Assembly (NCBI RefSeq): GCF_026342035.1
Contig: NZ_JAPENM010000018.1
Coordinates: forward strand, 1-54,131
Source of the DNA: Aldersonia sp. NBC_00410
GTDB taxonomy: Bacteria; Actinomycetota; Actinomycetes; Mycobacteriales; Mycobacteriaceae
Length of the DNA stretch: 54,131 bases
Direction of reading: 5' to 3'
Of this stretch, positions 41,117-49,201 are shown piece after piece (within the stretch, counting starts at the first letter, position 1; each line of letters opens with the position of its first letter). The position numbers and the translations under genes were made by a program. Under the pieces are notes generated by a model. It worked only from the letters and a program-made list of their open reading frames with translations, searched no databases and had not been told where the DNA came from.

Positions 41117-41629
41117 TCAGACGCTCATCCGGTTTCGGATCAGCCGTACCGACTCGTCCGACAAAGAGGCGGTCTCCCCGAAGTAGCCTGCTGCTTCGAC
41201 GAATACCACCGTGCCGTGGATGGCGGCGCCGTATCCCAGGATTCGCGCGGCAACTGGATTGACCGGCAGGTCGTTGAGTAGGCCCTCGTCGTCAAAGAAT
41301 GCTGTTAGCTTGTTTCCGCTTTCCAGCACCACATGGCGATAATCGGCATGATCGCATCCGATTTGGCTGCGGAGCTCACGACTGAACGTATCGTCGTGAA
41401 CCAGCTCTATGAAGGTGGCCGTGCCGTCCGGGCTCAAGCGCAGTGCCACGACGATGTTCGGTTCTGTCGCAGCAACTACCTCCTGGCCCGGGCCACCCCA
41501 AGCAGGTGCCCCTGTGACGCCGGCCGGCGTAGGCGAGGGGTGAATCCAGCTGGTCCATTGCAGTCCGTCCCACCAACGCAGCTCCGCTTGGACCCACGGA
41601 TCGGAATACCACCCCGGCGATGCAGTCAT
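41117..41629 (-). CDS. DUF2510-DUF3846 fusion protein
   Basis: 170 residues. GWYSDPWVQAELRWWDGLQW is a DUF2510 motif (GWYxDP...RWWDGxxWT), usually at the N-terminus of actinobacterial membrane proteins. After a linker the rest matches DUF3846: VVLESGNKLTAFFDDEGLLN, LPVNPVAARIL, IHGTVVFVEA, followed by G-x-xxSL. DUF3846 is usually a short stand-alone plasmid/phage protein, so the fusion is unusual. No membrane helix. Function unknown. It is convergent with dnaB. Confidence 0.65.
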   Translation of the reverse strand: MTASPGWYSDPWVQAELRWWDGLQWTSWIHPSPTPAGVTGAPAWGGPGQEVVAATEPNIVVALRLSPDGTATFIELVHDDTFSRELRSQIGCDHADYRHVVLESGNKLTAFFDDEGLLNDLPVNPVAARILGYGAAIHGTVVFVEAAGYFGETASLSDESVRLIRNRMSV

Positions 41630-41711
41630 CTTGAGCCCCTCGAAACGAACACCTGCAATCCCGACTTGACTCTACCGTCAGCTCACACCACCGGACCGAT
41701 ACGACATCCCG

Positions 41712-41867
41712 GTGACTGAAGTCGCCAGACTGTGCGCGGCAGCCCTTGCCGGCACCTCCCGTATTGCACTGGCCACAGCCGCGCTCGGCACGGGCGTCCT
41801 CGTCTGGGGCGCACGTTGCGTGGTGAGATCCCGCCAAAGCGTGTCGGCCCGTGATCTGGGACCGTGA
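41712..41867 (+). CDS. possible 51-residue membrane peptide
   Basis: GTG 41712 to TGA 41867. A hydrophobic core (SRIALATAALGTGVLVWGA) is flanked by charged ends. No ribosome site is visible, so it is doubtful. The rest of 41630-41993 shows only the AAGGA before ATG 41994. Confidence 0.3.
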   Translation: MTEVARLCAAALAGTSRIALATAALGTGVLVWGARCVVRSRQSVSARDLGP

Positions 41868-41993
41868 ATTCCGTGGCAGGCCGGACAGCCGGAGTCCCCT
41901 GCCCTGATTGTCGATCCGCGTCCGGGACTTTATAACTCGACTGGATCCGATGCAGTCGGTAGGTCCCGACCTCCGTAGGCGATCCTGAAGGAC

Positions 41994-43286
41994 ATGAACC
42001 GCACGGTTGCACTCGCGTCCCTTCTGCTGGGTGGTTTCACGGCCACGATCGCATTGACGTCGAACATGCCCGGCAACTTCGCCATAATCACCGACAGCAG
42101 CCGAGTGGATGTCTTGGTCTACAGCGCCGCTGCGGGCGCGACCCTCGGCGCGATCACCGCGGCATTCACGGTCATCCTCGCTCGTCGCCGCCGCACCTTG
42201 GCATCGATAGCCGCCCTAGGACTCGTGCTGCTGGCGGTCACGTCGTTTCACGGCTTCTGGCAATGGGAGTTCTACCCCCAGCGTGTAGGTGCGGGTGCGC
42301 TTTTGGGGGCACTCGCCGGACTGTGCAACACACGCGACCGGCCCATGCTCCAAACCGCTCTGGCCGCTGGCGCAGTGGGGGGTCTTCTACTGAGCGAGCC
42401 GATCGACGAGTACCGATCGGCATTCCCTCGCCGCTATGCCGACTATCTCCCTGCCGACTATGTTTCGGCCGCGCCGGATGCGTTCATGCTGAGCCTGCTG
42501 TCGCTGACCGTGGTGGCGTTGCTGGTAGCGATTCAGCGCGGCGCCTTCGGCGTGCCCGACCCGGCGAGGGCCGATGGGCGGGTCCGGGAGCTGGCGGTGG
42601 GTGTTGCGGTGCCGGTGGCCGGCCTGCTCCTCCACTGGTCTCTCGTCCGCGCCGTTCAGGGGATGAGCACCACTGAGGTGACGCAGGAGCGCTGGTTGTT
42701 CGGACTCGCGGTGACGCCCGTATTTGTTGCCGGCGCGCTGTGGCTTCCTCGTCGTCAAGGAATGGTGTTGCTCGCCGCTCTGGCGTTCATTGCGGCAGCC
42801 TCCGGCGGTGTCAGATGGTCCAGCGATTCGTGGCCGTCTCTGCTCATACCAGCGATGCTGGTGGTGCTGGGGGCGGTATTCGGCCGACGATGGCCCAGCC
42901 CTCTCGTCGGTGTCGCCGCCCTCGCGCTGGTGGCGGCATCGGCGGTGTTCGATGAACAACCATGGGACACTGTGCACATCGGCGGCGCGGTGCTGCTGTT
43001 GCCCTTCGCGGCCGGGTTCACCGTCGCGGCGTGCTTGCCCTCGAGTGCGCCTGCCACGACGATCTCCCTGGCGGCACCCGCTGCTGTGACCGTGCCATTG
43101 ATCACTCAATTCGGATGGACGGCGTACACACCGCTGACCCCGTCGCGCACCGCATTGTCGTCGAGCGCCTGGCAGTGGACCTCAACCGGAGTGACAGTGG
43201 CGGCAGTCTTGATCTCTGGAGCCGCCATTGCGTGGTTACAACGACGCCCGGCCGAGAAACCACCGTCAGTGGAGGCCCCAATGTGA
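41994..43286 (+). CDS. polytopic membrane protein
   Basis: 430 residues with about ten hydrophobic helices: a first helix after MNRTVALASLLLGG, an external loop, then regular Leu/Val/Ala segments to the end. A loop with PADYVSAAPDAF and a short Arg-rich loop LARRRRTL follow the positive-inside rule. No transporter motif recognised. AAGGA lies 4 bases before ATG 41994. Confidence 0.65.
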   Translation: MNRTVALASLLLGGFTATIALTSNMPGNFAIITDSSRVDVLVYSAAAGATLGAITAAFTVILARRRRTLASIAALGLVLLAVTSFHGFWQWEFYPQRVGAGALLGALAGLCNTRDRPMLQTALAAGAVGGLLLSEPIDEYRSAFPRRYADYLPADYVSAAPDAFMLSLLSLTVVALLVAIQRGAFGVPDPARADGRVRELAVGVAVPVAGLLLHWSLVRAVQGMSTTEVTQERWLFGLAVTPVFVAGALWLPRRQGMVLLAALAFIAAASGGVRWSSDSWPSLLIPAMLVVLGAVFGRRWPSPLVGVAALALVAASAVFDEQPWDTVHIGGAVLLLPFAAGFTVAACLPSSAPATTISLAAPAAVTVPLITQFGWTAYTPLTPSRTALSSSAWQWTSTGVTVAAVLISGAAIAWLQRRPAEKPPSVEAPM

Positions 43287-43569
43287 CGTCCGGTGCGCGA
43301 TCCCCCTGTGGCACATCGTGCCCCAGGCCCCTTCGATCGTCTCGAATTCGTCACAGTTCTACGGGGTGAATCAGCGAATGTCGCCACCGAAAAGCGCATC
43401 ATGGACACCCTCTTGATCGTGAACCCGCAGCTCACAAGACCTTGAAATCGAACGACTAAAGATATTGGTCGATTTCGAGACACGGCCAAGATTCACCGTC
43501 GCGAAAGGGCGCACATTCAGGCGTCGTTGGGCAGCGCCATCGGGACACGGGCCCGCGCGAATACCAAAT

Positions 43570-44166
43570 CTAGTACGTTGTGATGAGCGTGTATCGGTAC
43601 CAGGGTCCATCGATGTGGTCGGCGGAGAATGTGCCATCGCGGGTCGGGCGTGCCGGTGCGCCGTCGGGTGAGTAGACCCAGCCGGATTGGGTGCTGAAGA
43701 CCGATGTGCGTTTGTCGCTGAAGAACACGTCGCCTTGTTGTGTGGAGTAGGCCGTGCCGATTTCGAACCGCCCGATTTCGAAATCGTTTACAGTTGCCGG
43801 TTCAGGTTTGTTGAGTAGCTGTTGTGCAGCCTTTTCGAACTCGGGGCGCGCATCATCGAACTTTGGCTGAACGAGGAACGCCAGCGCGACCCCCAACGCA
43901 GTGGCGACTGGCCAGGCCAGCATCCACCAGGTCCAGCGTCGACGTTTCCACAGGACGTAGATTGAATCGACTACCCAGACTGCGCCTGTGGCGATGACCA
44001 GGGCCACTGCGACTCCAGCGGGCAAGTACCAGTCGCGGTCGGACGGCCACCATCGGCCCCAGACGACGATCATGAGCAGTAATCCGGCCACTGTGACTGC
44101 CAGGATCGCTACCCATAGGCGGGTATGGGGCGACCGTGGATTCGCTATCTCCGGCGATTCACTCAT
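43570..44166 (-). CDS. membrane protein with C-terminal extracytoplasmic domain
   Basis: 198 residues from the ATG at 44166 (MSESPEIANP). Three hydrophobic helices (~17-38, 48-68, 80-98) and then a soluble domain: DFEIGRFEIGTAYSTQQGDV and a Trp/Tyr-rich end. Weak ribosome site; an upstream ATG at 44313 would add a low-complexity stretch. Function unknown. Confidence 0.55.
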   Translation of the reverse strand: MSESPEIANPRSPHTRLWVAILAVTVAGLLLMIVVWGRWWPSDRDWYLPAGVAVALVIATGAVWVVDSIYVLWKRRRWTWWMLAWPVATALGVALAFLVQPKFDDARPEFEKAAQQLLNKPEPATVNDFEIGRFEIGTAYSTQQGDVFFSDKRTSVFSTQSGWVYSPDGAPARPTRDGTFSADHIDGPWYRYTLITTY

Positions 44167-44388
44167 AGAGCACCACTTAACAGAGCCGTCGCACCTGATA
44201 CCTCGGTTCGAGGTTCGCCATGTCGGGCTCCGATCTGAACGTGGGGCACGGAGGCCGTGTCCGGCAATCGTTTCGTTGTGAGACTGCTCTGCCTTATGTC
44301 GCATTGTGGGCATTGAGTTTGCGACAGCGTGTAGGTCATGTTTTGGCGGAATAGTCGGTAGTAGTCGGGACCAGCCGCCGGGCGAGCC

Positions 44389-44886
44389 TCAGTTGCAGCC
44401 CCGCTCTGCGGAGAGAATCACCATCTCGCAGACGTAGTCGCGGGATAGCTTCCACTCATTGTTGTAGCGCACGAAGGGGATTGGGCCCACAGGGTGAGGG
44501 GCCATCCCGCCGAGGTGGCCCTGCCCCGTAGCGCTGATCATTCCTGGGCCGACGAGTTCCGCCGCGGTGAACTGAATGTACTGAGGCGCAGGCTGCGCAC
44601 CCCAGGTCTTCGCGAGTCGCAGGTTCTGGTCGCTGGGGCCGTCGAAGAGTCGTGCGCGCTCCTCCTCGCGTATCGAGTAGTCGGTGGTGGCGTTGTACAG
44701 GTTGGTCAGCTGCTCGGAGGTAGGCACGAGATCGGTGATCGGCGCTGGCGGCGGTGCGAACTGTGTCGATTGGACGAAGGCGGTCGGATCACGCGATTCG
44801 CTGTCACCTACGGGCGAGCAGGCGCAGGTCGCGGTTGCGATCGCGACAAGAGCGCTGGCGCCTATCGCGGCTTTCCTTACCTTCAT
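44389..44886 (-). CDS. putative lipoprotein or secreted protein
   Basis: 165 residues. MKVRKAAIGASALVAIATAT leads to CAC-SPVGD, where Cys21 or Cys23 could be lipidated, although neither matches the lipobox perfectly. The mature part contains PAPQYIQFTAAELVGPGMIS and a C-terminal CEMVILSAERGC pair that may form a disulphide. No family recognised. Confidence 0.6.
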   Translation of the reverse strand: MKVRKAAIGASALVAIATATCACSPVGDSESRDPTAFVQSTQFAPPPAPITDLVPTSEQLTNLYNATTDYSIREEERARLFDGPSDQNLRLAKTWGAQPAPQYIQFTAAELVGPGMISATGQGHLGGMAPHPVGPIPFVRYNNEWKLSRDYVCEMVILSAERGCN

Positions 44887-45004
44887 GGTCTGGGTATCGC
44901 CTCACGTCGACACAACGTGACCAGCACTGAGCTAAGGTCGGGATCCGCCTGAGATCGCGCTGTGTCTGCTCATACACCCGGCTGGCAAGAAGGGGAAGGC
45001 GACG

Positions 45005-45232
45005 ATGTTCGAGATCACCGATGGAACCGAGATCGTCGTAGACGGCGAGCGGTGGCTGGTGAGGGTAGCTAGCCCTGGGGTCTATCAGTTCGACTGGTTG
45101 AGTCACCGACATGGGTACGGGTTCTCAGTGACCAATTCAGCCGGTGAGCGGTTTACCGATGAGCAGATAATCAGCGACATCCGCGATTTCCTTCACCAGA
45201 TCGACCCTACGACTGGATATCCCGCCGACTGA
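45005..45232 (+). CDS. small hypothetical protein
   Basis: 75 residues from ATG 45005 (AAGGGGAAGG). A compact alpha/beta sequence: FEITDGTEIVVDGERWLVRV, YQFDWLSHRHGYGFSVTN, then helix DEQIISDIRDFLHQID. It looks like a real single domain. Function unknown. Confidence 0.6.
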   Translation: MFEITDGTEIVVDGERWLVRVASPGVYQFDWLSHRHGYGFSVTNSAGERFTDEQIISDIRDFLHQIDPTTGYPAD

Positions 45233-45236
45233 TTGC

Positions 45237-45342
45237 CGGCGTCCATCACCACCGCCGAACCGTCGGTGGCACGGGCGAAGAAGTCCGGCGGATCATCGAC
45301 GATCGCATCACCAGCGACAGCGACGAACTGAACTAACCACAT
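45237..45342 (-). pseudogene. fragment of a TnsA-like transposase endonuclease
   Basis: On the minus strand MWLVQFVAVAGDAIVDDPPD, then FFARATDGSAVVMDA, resembles the catalytic strand region of actinobacterial TnsA-like heteromeric transposase subunits (PDFFAR...DG...VVDVR). Only about 35 codons survive, with no start or downstream core. It is evidence of a past Tn7-like insertion. The call rests on motif memory. Confidence 0.45.
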
Positions 45343-45738
45343 TGGGGCGGGCCGACGCGGGCGCTTAGATCTGCGTTCCGGACCCATGGGTCGCAACTTG
45401 CGGGAGCCGGGTCGAGTTGAAGTCAGAAAATCTCCAGCAATTTCCAATTCGGGTACCCATGCCGGTTCTCACCTACGACCCCTAATGAGATGCACAATCG
45501 GGGGCATTTCCGGCTGCGGGCGGTCCTCTCCGGCAACCAGACCTTCAAGGCGGCACTGGGGCCTCAGCGGCGACGCTGGAGGCCCGTATCACCCGCTTAC
45601 AACCCGCGCGCCCGGCCGGTGCGACGCTGTGCACGGACCAGTCGACCCCGCACCCCCCCTGCGGCGGTGGTGAATTGCCGCGTGCACCGCCGGTAGATGG
45701 CTCCCCCGTGCCGTCGGAACAGCGCGCGATGGGTGCGT
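45343..45738. other. intergenic region, no gene supported
   Basis: About 400 bases between the TnsA-like fragment and parB. No ribosome site or consistent coding frame was seen. Confidence 0.35.
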
Positions 45739-46341
45739 TCAGGGTGCGGATGGGATCAGGTACCGCTTGAGGACCGCCGCTATCAACGCGCTGCGGGAGG
45801 GGGCGCCGCTCACTTCGACCTGTTCCTCGATCCACGCCACCTGGGCGCGAAGGAGCTGGAAGCGGACCTCGACGCCGTCGTGAACGAGATCCGGTTTGAC
45901 CAGCGTCGGCATCCCCATGGCGTTGGTGGTGTAGCGCGTCTCGAACAGGCCCTTGAGCGTTTCCGGGGTGAGGGCCGCGAACGCGTCGATGGCAATCTCG
46001 GCGAACGCCTTGCCTTCTTTGCCCGCACGGGTTTTCAGCGCGGTACGGGTCTGTGGGGTGACATACGCGGGTACGGATTGCAGCTCGGTGTGCTGCGGGG
46101 AAAGCGCAACCACCTTGTGCTGCTCGACGGGAGCGGCCTGGCCACTCCCCTCCCCCGGGCGGTCAGCCGGCGCTTGCGGGGCAGAATCGGCGACCGGGAC
46201 ATCGTTGTGTCGCTCCACCGCCGGCGTCGTCGGCCGCGGCGGCCGGTTACCGAGAAGGCCACCGAGGCCGCTGCCGCGGCCCTGCCGGCCGGTCTCTGCC
46301 GGTGCGAATTGTTCGGCCAGGCTTTTACGTGCCGATGTCAT
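45739..46341 (-). CDS. parB: partition partner protein (ParB-like role)
   Basis: 200 residues; its ATG overlaps the ParA stop (ATGA read leftwards). Residues 1-80 are disordered and basic/Pro-rich (a typical ParA-contact tail starting SARKSLAEQFAP). Residues 90-200 hold VPAYVTPQTRTALKTRAGKE, KAFAEIAIDAFAAL and a second helical part ending PSRSALIAAVLKRYLIP, like ribbon-helix-helix centromere-binding proteins. It lacks the ParB/Spo0J CTPase signature, so it would be a small type Ib/III-style adaptor. Confidence 0.65.
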   Translation of the reverse strand: MTSARKSLAEQFAPAETGRQGRGSGLGGLLGNRPPRPTTPAVERHNDVPVADSAPQAPADRPGEGSGQAAPVEQHKVVALSPQHTELQSVPAYVTPQTRTALKTRAGKEGKAFAEIAIDAFAALTPETLKGLFETRYTTNAMGMPTLVKPDLVHDGVEVRFQLLRAQVAWIEEQVEVSGAPSRSALIAAVLKRYLIPSAP

Positions 46342-47321
46342 GCGGGAGCATCCTCGCTTTCCGGAGTCAGAGCTGTGTGTTCTTCGGCCTCACGTTCCGC
46401 GATCAAAGCTGCCCAGCGATTGAGGATCTCCTTCGCGAGCCCTTCGTAGTCATCTGCGAGCCCTTGTGCATTGCGGGAGCTGAAGTCTCGGTCGTCGTCG
46501 ACAGCGTTCTCCGTTTCGCCGACTGGCTGGGCCTTCCTGGTCTTTCGACGTTCGGCGAGGAACTTGAACCGTCTCTTCGCGGAGTCGGCGGCGGCATCTT
46601 CGAGTTCGTGAACGAGGAGTCCGTGCTCGCGGGCGTCTTTCGCAGCTCCCTCCGCGTGGCGGATCTGCGTTTCGAAGACCGGCGCGATGGTATTGGGAAT
46701 GGCGGCCTCGATGGTGTTGCGGGTGGTGCGGCTGATCTTCTTGGACGCTCTACCGGCACCGAACAAGACCACTCCGAGGAGCCGGAGATATCCGTTGTCT
46801 TGCTTTGCGAGGGCGAATCTTTCGGCGATCTTGTCGAGGCCCTTGATGCTGGCCGCGTCGGTCTTCGTTGTGATCAAGACCATCGAAACGCACTGCAGAA
46901 CTGCGTCGATGATAGGGACGTCGCCCGGTGGAGTGTCGAACAAGATGATGTCGTAGTCCCCGGCGAGGGGAGTCAGCGACGCTGTCAGCATGTCGGCGAG
47001 GCCGCCTCCCCCACGCTTGCTTCGCGTGAGTACCACGCCGGTGATGTCGCCGAGATCCAGGCCCGCCTGAATCAGGTCGAGGCCTGGGCGAACATCTTTC
47101 AGGACCGGTGGGGCTGAGCCCGTCATCAACGCCAGCAGGAACTCATTCGTCTCGGGTGGTAGCACGCCGAAGTCGAAGGAGAGGGTGTTCTGGGGATCGG
47201 CCTCTACGACGAGAACGCGATACCCGGCGAGTGCGAACATTCCTGCGAGCTGGGCGACAAGACTGGACTTGCCGACCCCTCCCTTTCGGTTGGCGACGGC
47301 CAGCGAGTTCTCCAATGGCAT
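46338..47321 (-). CDS. parA: ParA-family partition ATPase
   Basis: 327 residues from the ATG at 47321 (MPLENSLAVANRKGGVGKSS). The deviant Walker A is NRKGGVGKSS (11-20) with both Lys. Walker A' is VLVVEADPQ and Walker B is DIILFDTPPG. The C-terminal ~100 residues are a charged helical extension. It drives plasmid segregation on the nucleoid with the overlapping partner gene and the repeat array upstream. An open frame extends to 47456 but is Arg/His-rich and unlikely to be translated. Confidence 0.92.
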   Translation of the reverse strand: MPLENSLAVANRKGGVGKSSLVAQLAGMFALAGYRVLVVEADPQNTLSFDFGVLPPETNEFLLALMTGSAPPVLKDVRPGLDLIQAGLDLGDITGVVLTRSKRGGGGLADMLTASLTPLAGDYDIILFDTPPGDVPIIDAVLQCVSMVLITTKTDAASIKGLDKIAERFALAKQDNGYLRLLGVVLFGAGRASKKISRTTRNTIEAAIPNTIAPVFETQIRHAEGAAKDAREHGLLVHELEDAAADSAKRRFKFLAERRKTRKAQPVGETENAVDDDRDFSSRNAQGLADDYEGLAKEILNRWAALIAEREAEEHTALTPESEDAPA

Positions 47322-47892
47322 GAGTCTCAGGGCCTTTCCGGAATCCGCTGGAGCAACTCCCCCAGCGGTGCGACGGTGCTGACGATGTGGGACGCGTGCG
47401 GCGACGCGTCCTTTCACGCGGAACCGTACCGCAAGCCACGGTGCGTGGCCGTGCACGTCGTCCCCGGCGTGTCGCTACGCGTGAATCACAGCAATGATCG
47501 CTGCGGATATGAGCGCGGGATTACCCGAGCAATCCAACGCAAGGGATTACGCGTGTTCAGCAGCGTGTGTCTGCGCCTGAATCAACGCACATGATAGGTC
47601 ACAGTAATACGCGGAGAGGAGTGGTGATCACTGTACGTATGCATACCGTGATGGTCACGCACGATCACGTGCGGTATGGCGAGTGCATCGTCACGCACTC
47701 TGTCTCGCGAAGGAATACGCACGATGCAATGCGGAGACAAACACGATGTAGACCACGATGCAACGTGCGGAGAATCGTCCGATGTATGGCGCGAGTTCAT
47801 AGGCGTATTACAACGCGATAAAACGTGCGAAGATGAACGCGATATTCGGTGCGAAACAACTGGTAGAAGGCACATTGAGCGCCTGAAAGTGT
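47322..47892. repeat. centromere- or iteron-like repeat array
   Basis: About 570 bases, clearly more AT-rich than their surroundings, between parA and the ADP-ribosylglycohydrolase gene. Three 18-base copies of C-R-CGAT-N4-(C/G)GTGCG-R-A: CACGATGCAACGTGCGGA (47754-47771), CGCGATAAAACGTGCGAA (47814-47831), CGCGATATTCGGTGCGAA (47838-47855). Partial copies lie at 47720 and 47742. Palindromes are CGCACG-ATCA-CGTGCG (47658-47673) and GTATGCATAC (47637-47646). Short GC-box/AT-spacer motifs such as ATTACGCG and AATACGCG repeat throughout. This is most likely the parS/parC site; a replication origin with iterons is the alternative. Confidence 0.65.
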
Positions 47893-48948
47893 CTATCCGA
47901 ATAGCGAGACAACCGCGTTCCCAGAGCACGCTGCGAGCTCGGCTTCGTATCGGGACTCGAAACGCGGGGCAACGCTGGCCTTTCGCCAGAAGTGGGGATC
48001 GACACTGGCGGCACCGACAAGGGCGCCTGCGATCGCTGCGATCGAGTCGGAATCTCCATTGCTAGTTGCCGCCCAGGCCAACCCGCCCCTAGGGGATAAT
48101 GGTGCCCTCTCCCCCGTCGGTGAGGTCGTCATATCGGCGACCATGAAGGCGAGTGCAGTCGCGGTCGCACATTCCCAACCTTCGCCGATTCCTTCGCAAG
48201 GGTCGCCGTATTCGGCTGTGGAAAGGATGCGCAGCTCGGTCCGAGCGTCGTCGGCGCGCAGGAGTGCGTCGAGGATGCCGTCATCGAGACCGTCGATCAG
48301 ATAACCCGTCGGATCGGTCGTGATGGGGGAGAGGATCTCTGCGAGATACGGGTCGGTAAGCCAGCAGCTGGTCGCTTCGTAGATGTCGACCACGGCGTCG
48401 AGGGCATGGTCGAGAAACCGCCCCGGCCGCCTATCAGCGTTGCGCAGCGCGTCCGCCACCAGCAGTGACGAGGCCACAGCACGGGGGTGTTTGTGCGTGA
48501 TGAGTGCTTGTAATGCCGTCAGGCCCAACCAATGCCGGTCCGAGGTGAAGGCTGCTGGGGTGAGGCGCATGACAGCGCCGCAGCCGGCAGATTCGAGTGC
48601 GCCATCGGGGTCGGACCAGTGTGCGCCCTCCCGGAGGTGGCGCAGTGAGGTCATGCAGGTGCGCCCCGGAGCGCGGTTGTTGTCGGGGTCGATCGCCCAG
48701 TTCAGGAAATGTTTCGTGATGATCGCCGTCGTCTCGTCGACGTCAGAGAAATCGGCGCATTCGGAGAGGGCACGGTGAAGCGCGATCGTCATCTGGGTGT
48801 CGTCCGAGATTCGCCAGAGAGCCGGGGGAGGGGGAACCGGGCGCTCTTTCATGCGGTCGTAGGTGGTGAATTCGACCTGGTAGCCCCACGCGTCGCCGGC
48901 GGCAAGCCCGGTCAGCGCGTTCGTGTACCGCGCCAGGAGTGTGGTCAT
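47893..48948 (-). CDS. ADP-ribosylglycohydrolase (ARH/DraG family)
   Basis: 351 residues from the ATG at 48948 (GGAGG upstream). Metal-binding motifs are complete: LAAGDAWG near residue 20, SDDTQM (48-53) and the C-terminal NGDSDSIAAIAGALVGA (Asp299 and Asp301 for the second Mg site). The family removes ADP-ribose from modified side chains, classically arginine (DraG, ARH1), or from other ADP-ribosyl conjugates. It is divergent from a gene encoding an arginine-type ADP-ribosyltransferase domain, so it may protect the cell from that enzyme or switch its target back. Confidence 0.9.
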   Translation of the reverse strand: MTTLLARYTNALTGLAAGDAWGYQVEFTTYDRMKERPVPPPPALWRISDDTQMTIALHRALSECADFSDVDETTAIITKHFLNWAIDPDNNRAPGRTCMTSLRHLREGAHWSDPDGALESAGCGAVMRLTPAAFTSDRHWLGLTALQALITHKHPRAVASSLLVADALRNADRRPGRFLDHALDAVVDIYEATSCWLTDPYLAEILSPITTDPTGYLIDGLDDGILDALLRADDARTELRILSTAEYGDPCEGIGEGWECATATALAFMVADMTTSPTGERAPLSPRGGLAWAATSNGDSDSIAAIAGALVGAASVDPHFWRKASVAPRFESRYEAELAACSGNAVVSLFG

Positions 48949-49048
48949 CGGGGTACCTCCGGGTTGGGCATCGGCGGGTGCGGGTGAGCCGGCGGCCGAG
49001 GCGAGCCAAGTCGTCGCGCCTGGGCCGTCGACTGCACCACGTCACCGC

Positions 49049-49074
49049 ATGACATAATAATATCACTACGTCAT
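49049..49074. promoter_or_regulatory. palindromic operator-like site in the ARH/ART divergent region
   Basis: Two adjoining 13-base half-sites, ATGACATAATAAT (49049-49061) and ATCACTACGTCAT (49062-49074), match as inverted repeats at 10 of 13 positions. The centre is AT-rich (TAATAATATC) and could overlap -10 elements on both strands (TATTAT leftwards). It is a good candidate to coordinate the two divergent genes. Confidence 0.6.
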
Positions 49075-49189
49075 GACACCAACGGAGGTGATGGAGCCTC
49101 GCCTCGACGCGAGGTTTTACAGACATACGCTGACCAGCGGTAGCGATGACCGGCGGTTGCAGTGGGAGTCTGTGGACGTACCGCCCTAA
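49073..49189 (+). CDS. possible 38-residue leader ORF
   Basis: ATG 49073 (inside the palindrome) to TAA 49189, ending 12 bases before the start of the large protein, which has no ribosome site of its own. Translation of this ORF could therefore deliver ribosomes to it. The peptide is polar; no function assigned. An inner ATG at 49091 follows GGAGG closely. Confidence 0.3.
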   Translation: MTPTEVMEPRLDARFYRHTLTSGSDDRRLQWESVDVPP

Positions 49190-49201
49190 CGTCCCGAATC
49201 T

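Noticed and set aside
42387-43109. Minus-strand frame opposite the polytopic membrane protein
   Set aside because: His/Arg/Gln-rich shadow; the plus strand has regular hydrophobic helices and a ribosome site.
43287-43569. Possible gene between the two membrane protein genes
   Set aside because: Short frames only, with no ribosome site or recognisable domain.
47441-47892. CRISPR array in the AT-richer region
   Set aside because: Repeats are degenerate, irregularly spaced and partly palindromic, with no uniform spacers and no cas genes.
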